Of a stretch of DNA of 6,662 bases, positions 5,880-6,662 are shown piece by piece. The position numbers and the translations under genes were made by a program. Origin of the DNA: Rhodothermia bacterium (GTDB taxonomy: Bacteria > Bacteroidota > Rhodothermia > Rhodothermales > JABDKH01); NCBI GenBank assembly GCA_030431165.1, contig JAUIJQ010000183.1, forward strand, positions 1-6,662, read 5' to 3'. Positions within the stretch are counted from its first letter, which is position 1; every line of letters starts with the position of its first letter. A model generated the notes under the pieces. The model was given only the letters and a program-made list of their open reading frames with translations, did no database searches and was not told where the DNA came from.

Positions 5880-6662
5880 ATGGATTCCAGTTCAAAGAAT
5901 CTGCGTCGCATTCGAACTAACGTAGCGATAGTCGTTCTTGTGGTGCTGCCTCTCCGCATCACACAGGCGCAGTCCGGTTCGTGCCAACCCGGCCAGGCTG
6001 AAACGATACTTCGCGGCAACAGCGTACGTGCACTTATCCTCAACAACGGGGCACAGTTCTGGCGGCCCGGGCGGTGGGTATCCGAGATACCAGACGGCGG
6101 CGGTGTAAACGTCGCAGTAGCCCACACCCTGACGCTCGGTGGCTTCGTGGACGGTGAACTGCGAATGGCTGCGGCCCGTGAGCTGCGTCATGAATTCTGG
6201 CCTGGCCCGATTGATCCGGAAACCGGAGCACCACCCACCGACTGCTCGGTGTATGATCGTGTGTATCGCATTTCCCGAAGTGACCTCGACGCGTTTGACC
6301 AGGGTGCGGCGCCTTCCGACGATCTTCGAGACTGGCCCACCGGTCTCGGTGCGCCAACCGTTGATGCTGCCGGTTTGAAGATTGATCTGGTGCATCACCC
6401 GCTTGCGAACCGTGCGACGCGAACCATAGATCTTGACGCGGGAGAAAGACCGCTTCTGGTTGGTGACGAGATGGTTTGGTGGATCATGAACGACCTGGGT
6501 AACGAACACCAGACGACATCGACCGCAGGCGTGGGTGTTGAGGTACACGGGACGGCATTTGCCTTCGATCAGCCGGAACCGCTGCGGACAGCTGTCTTCT
6601 TTCGACACCGCATCCTCTATCGCGGTGAGAGTCCGCTTGAGTCAGCTTATGTCGGATACTAC
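5880..6662 (+). CDS. second secreted paralog, N-terminal part only (runs off window)
   Basis: An open frame of 261 codons with no stop before the window edge, so the C-terminus is unseen. The N-terminus has a basic start (KNLRRIR) and a strong hydrophobic core (about 14-25), with cleavage predicted after TQA (A30). The mature part aligns end to end with the N-terminal module of the preceding protein. It shares NSVRALILNNG, EFWPGPIDPETGAPP, C-x-x-Y-D-R-x-Y, DLRDWPTGLGAP (148-159), RTIDL-x-AGERP, WWIMND (200-205), GNEH (207-210), AFAFD and PLESAYVGYY. By eye about half the positions match, and the synonymous bases have diverged, so the duplication is not recent. Cys35 and Cys122 match the two cysteines of the first protein. 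Linker lengths differ slightly (one residue before the second Cys). It likely continues with an Asp-rich stretch, a fibronectin-like section and a sorting domain, but that part lies outside the window. Function is unknown. Confidence 0.85.
   Translation, partial: MDSSSKNLRRIRTNVAIVVLVVLPLRITQAQSGSCQPGQAETILRGNSVRALILNNGAQFWRPGRWVSEIPDGGGVNVAVAHTLTLGGFVDGELRMAAARELRHEFWPGPIDPETGAPPTDCSVYDRVYRISRSDLDAFDQGAAPSDDLRDWPTGLGAPTVDAAGLKIDLVHHPLANRATRTIDLDAGERPLLVGDEMVWWIMNDLGNEHQTTSTAGVGVEVHGTAFAFDQPEPLRTAVFFRHRILYRGESPLESAYVGYY

Noticed and set aside
5892..6608. A 238-codon open frame on the minus strand
   Set aside because: It lies opposite the second secreted paralog, whose plus-strand frame is supported by paralogy, a signal peptide and a ribosome site.
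1..6662. CRISPR array, insertion sequence, tRNA or a defence island
   Set aside because: No regularly spaced repeats, transposase motifs, terminal inverted repeats, tRNA cloverleaf or defence-type domains were seen on either strand.

Overview
The window looks like chromosomal DNA of a moderately GC-rich member of the Bacteroidota/Rhodothermota group. The main evidence is the long secreted protein at 3706-5871. It has a signal peptide, a family-typical N-terminal module (conserved WPGP, WWIMND and GNEH blocks), a fibronectin-like section and a C-terminal domain of the type IX secretion (T9SS type A) sorting kind. Weak Shine-Dalgarno sequences before several starts fit this group. The assignment is by motif memory only, not by a search.

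Layout. On the minus strand are an ArsR-type repressor (417/441 to 22) and, upstream of it, a calcineurin-like metallophosphoesterase (1557 to 580). A possible next gene of the ArsR operon starts at position 16 and runs off the left edge. The ArsR gene has its own sigma70-like promoter, with a perfect 14-bp palindrome in the -35/-10 spacer, which suggests autorepression. Divergent from the phosphoesterase, across an 84-bp spacer, is a 639-residue sodium:solute symporter (1642-3561, plus). After a 144-bp gap come two tandem plus-strand genes for paralogous secreted proteins: a complete one (3706-5871) and a second (5880 to the right edge, truncated by the window) that starts 8 nt after the first stop.

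How the parts fit. The two secreted paralogs almost certainly form one transcription unit. Their function is unknown; export and cell-surface attachment or release by T9SS is inferred from the C-terminal domain of the first. The symporter and phosphoesterase share a divergent control region but have no proven functional link. ArsR and the truncated gene resemble the common ArsR plus SRPBCC two-gene arrangement, but the partner is not visible here.

I do not see a mobile element, CRISPR array, tRNA or rRNA, and nothing that is clearly a new defence or enzymatic system. The most interesting items are the tandem paralogs with their uncharacterised conserved core, the promoter-embedded palindrome before arsR, and an unusual residue in the predicted sodium site of the symporter.
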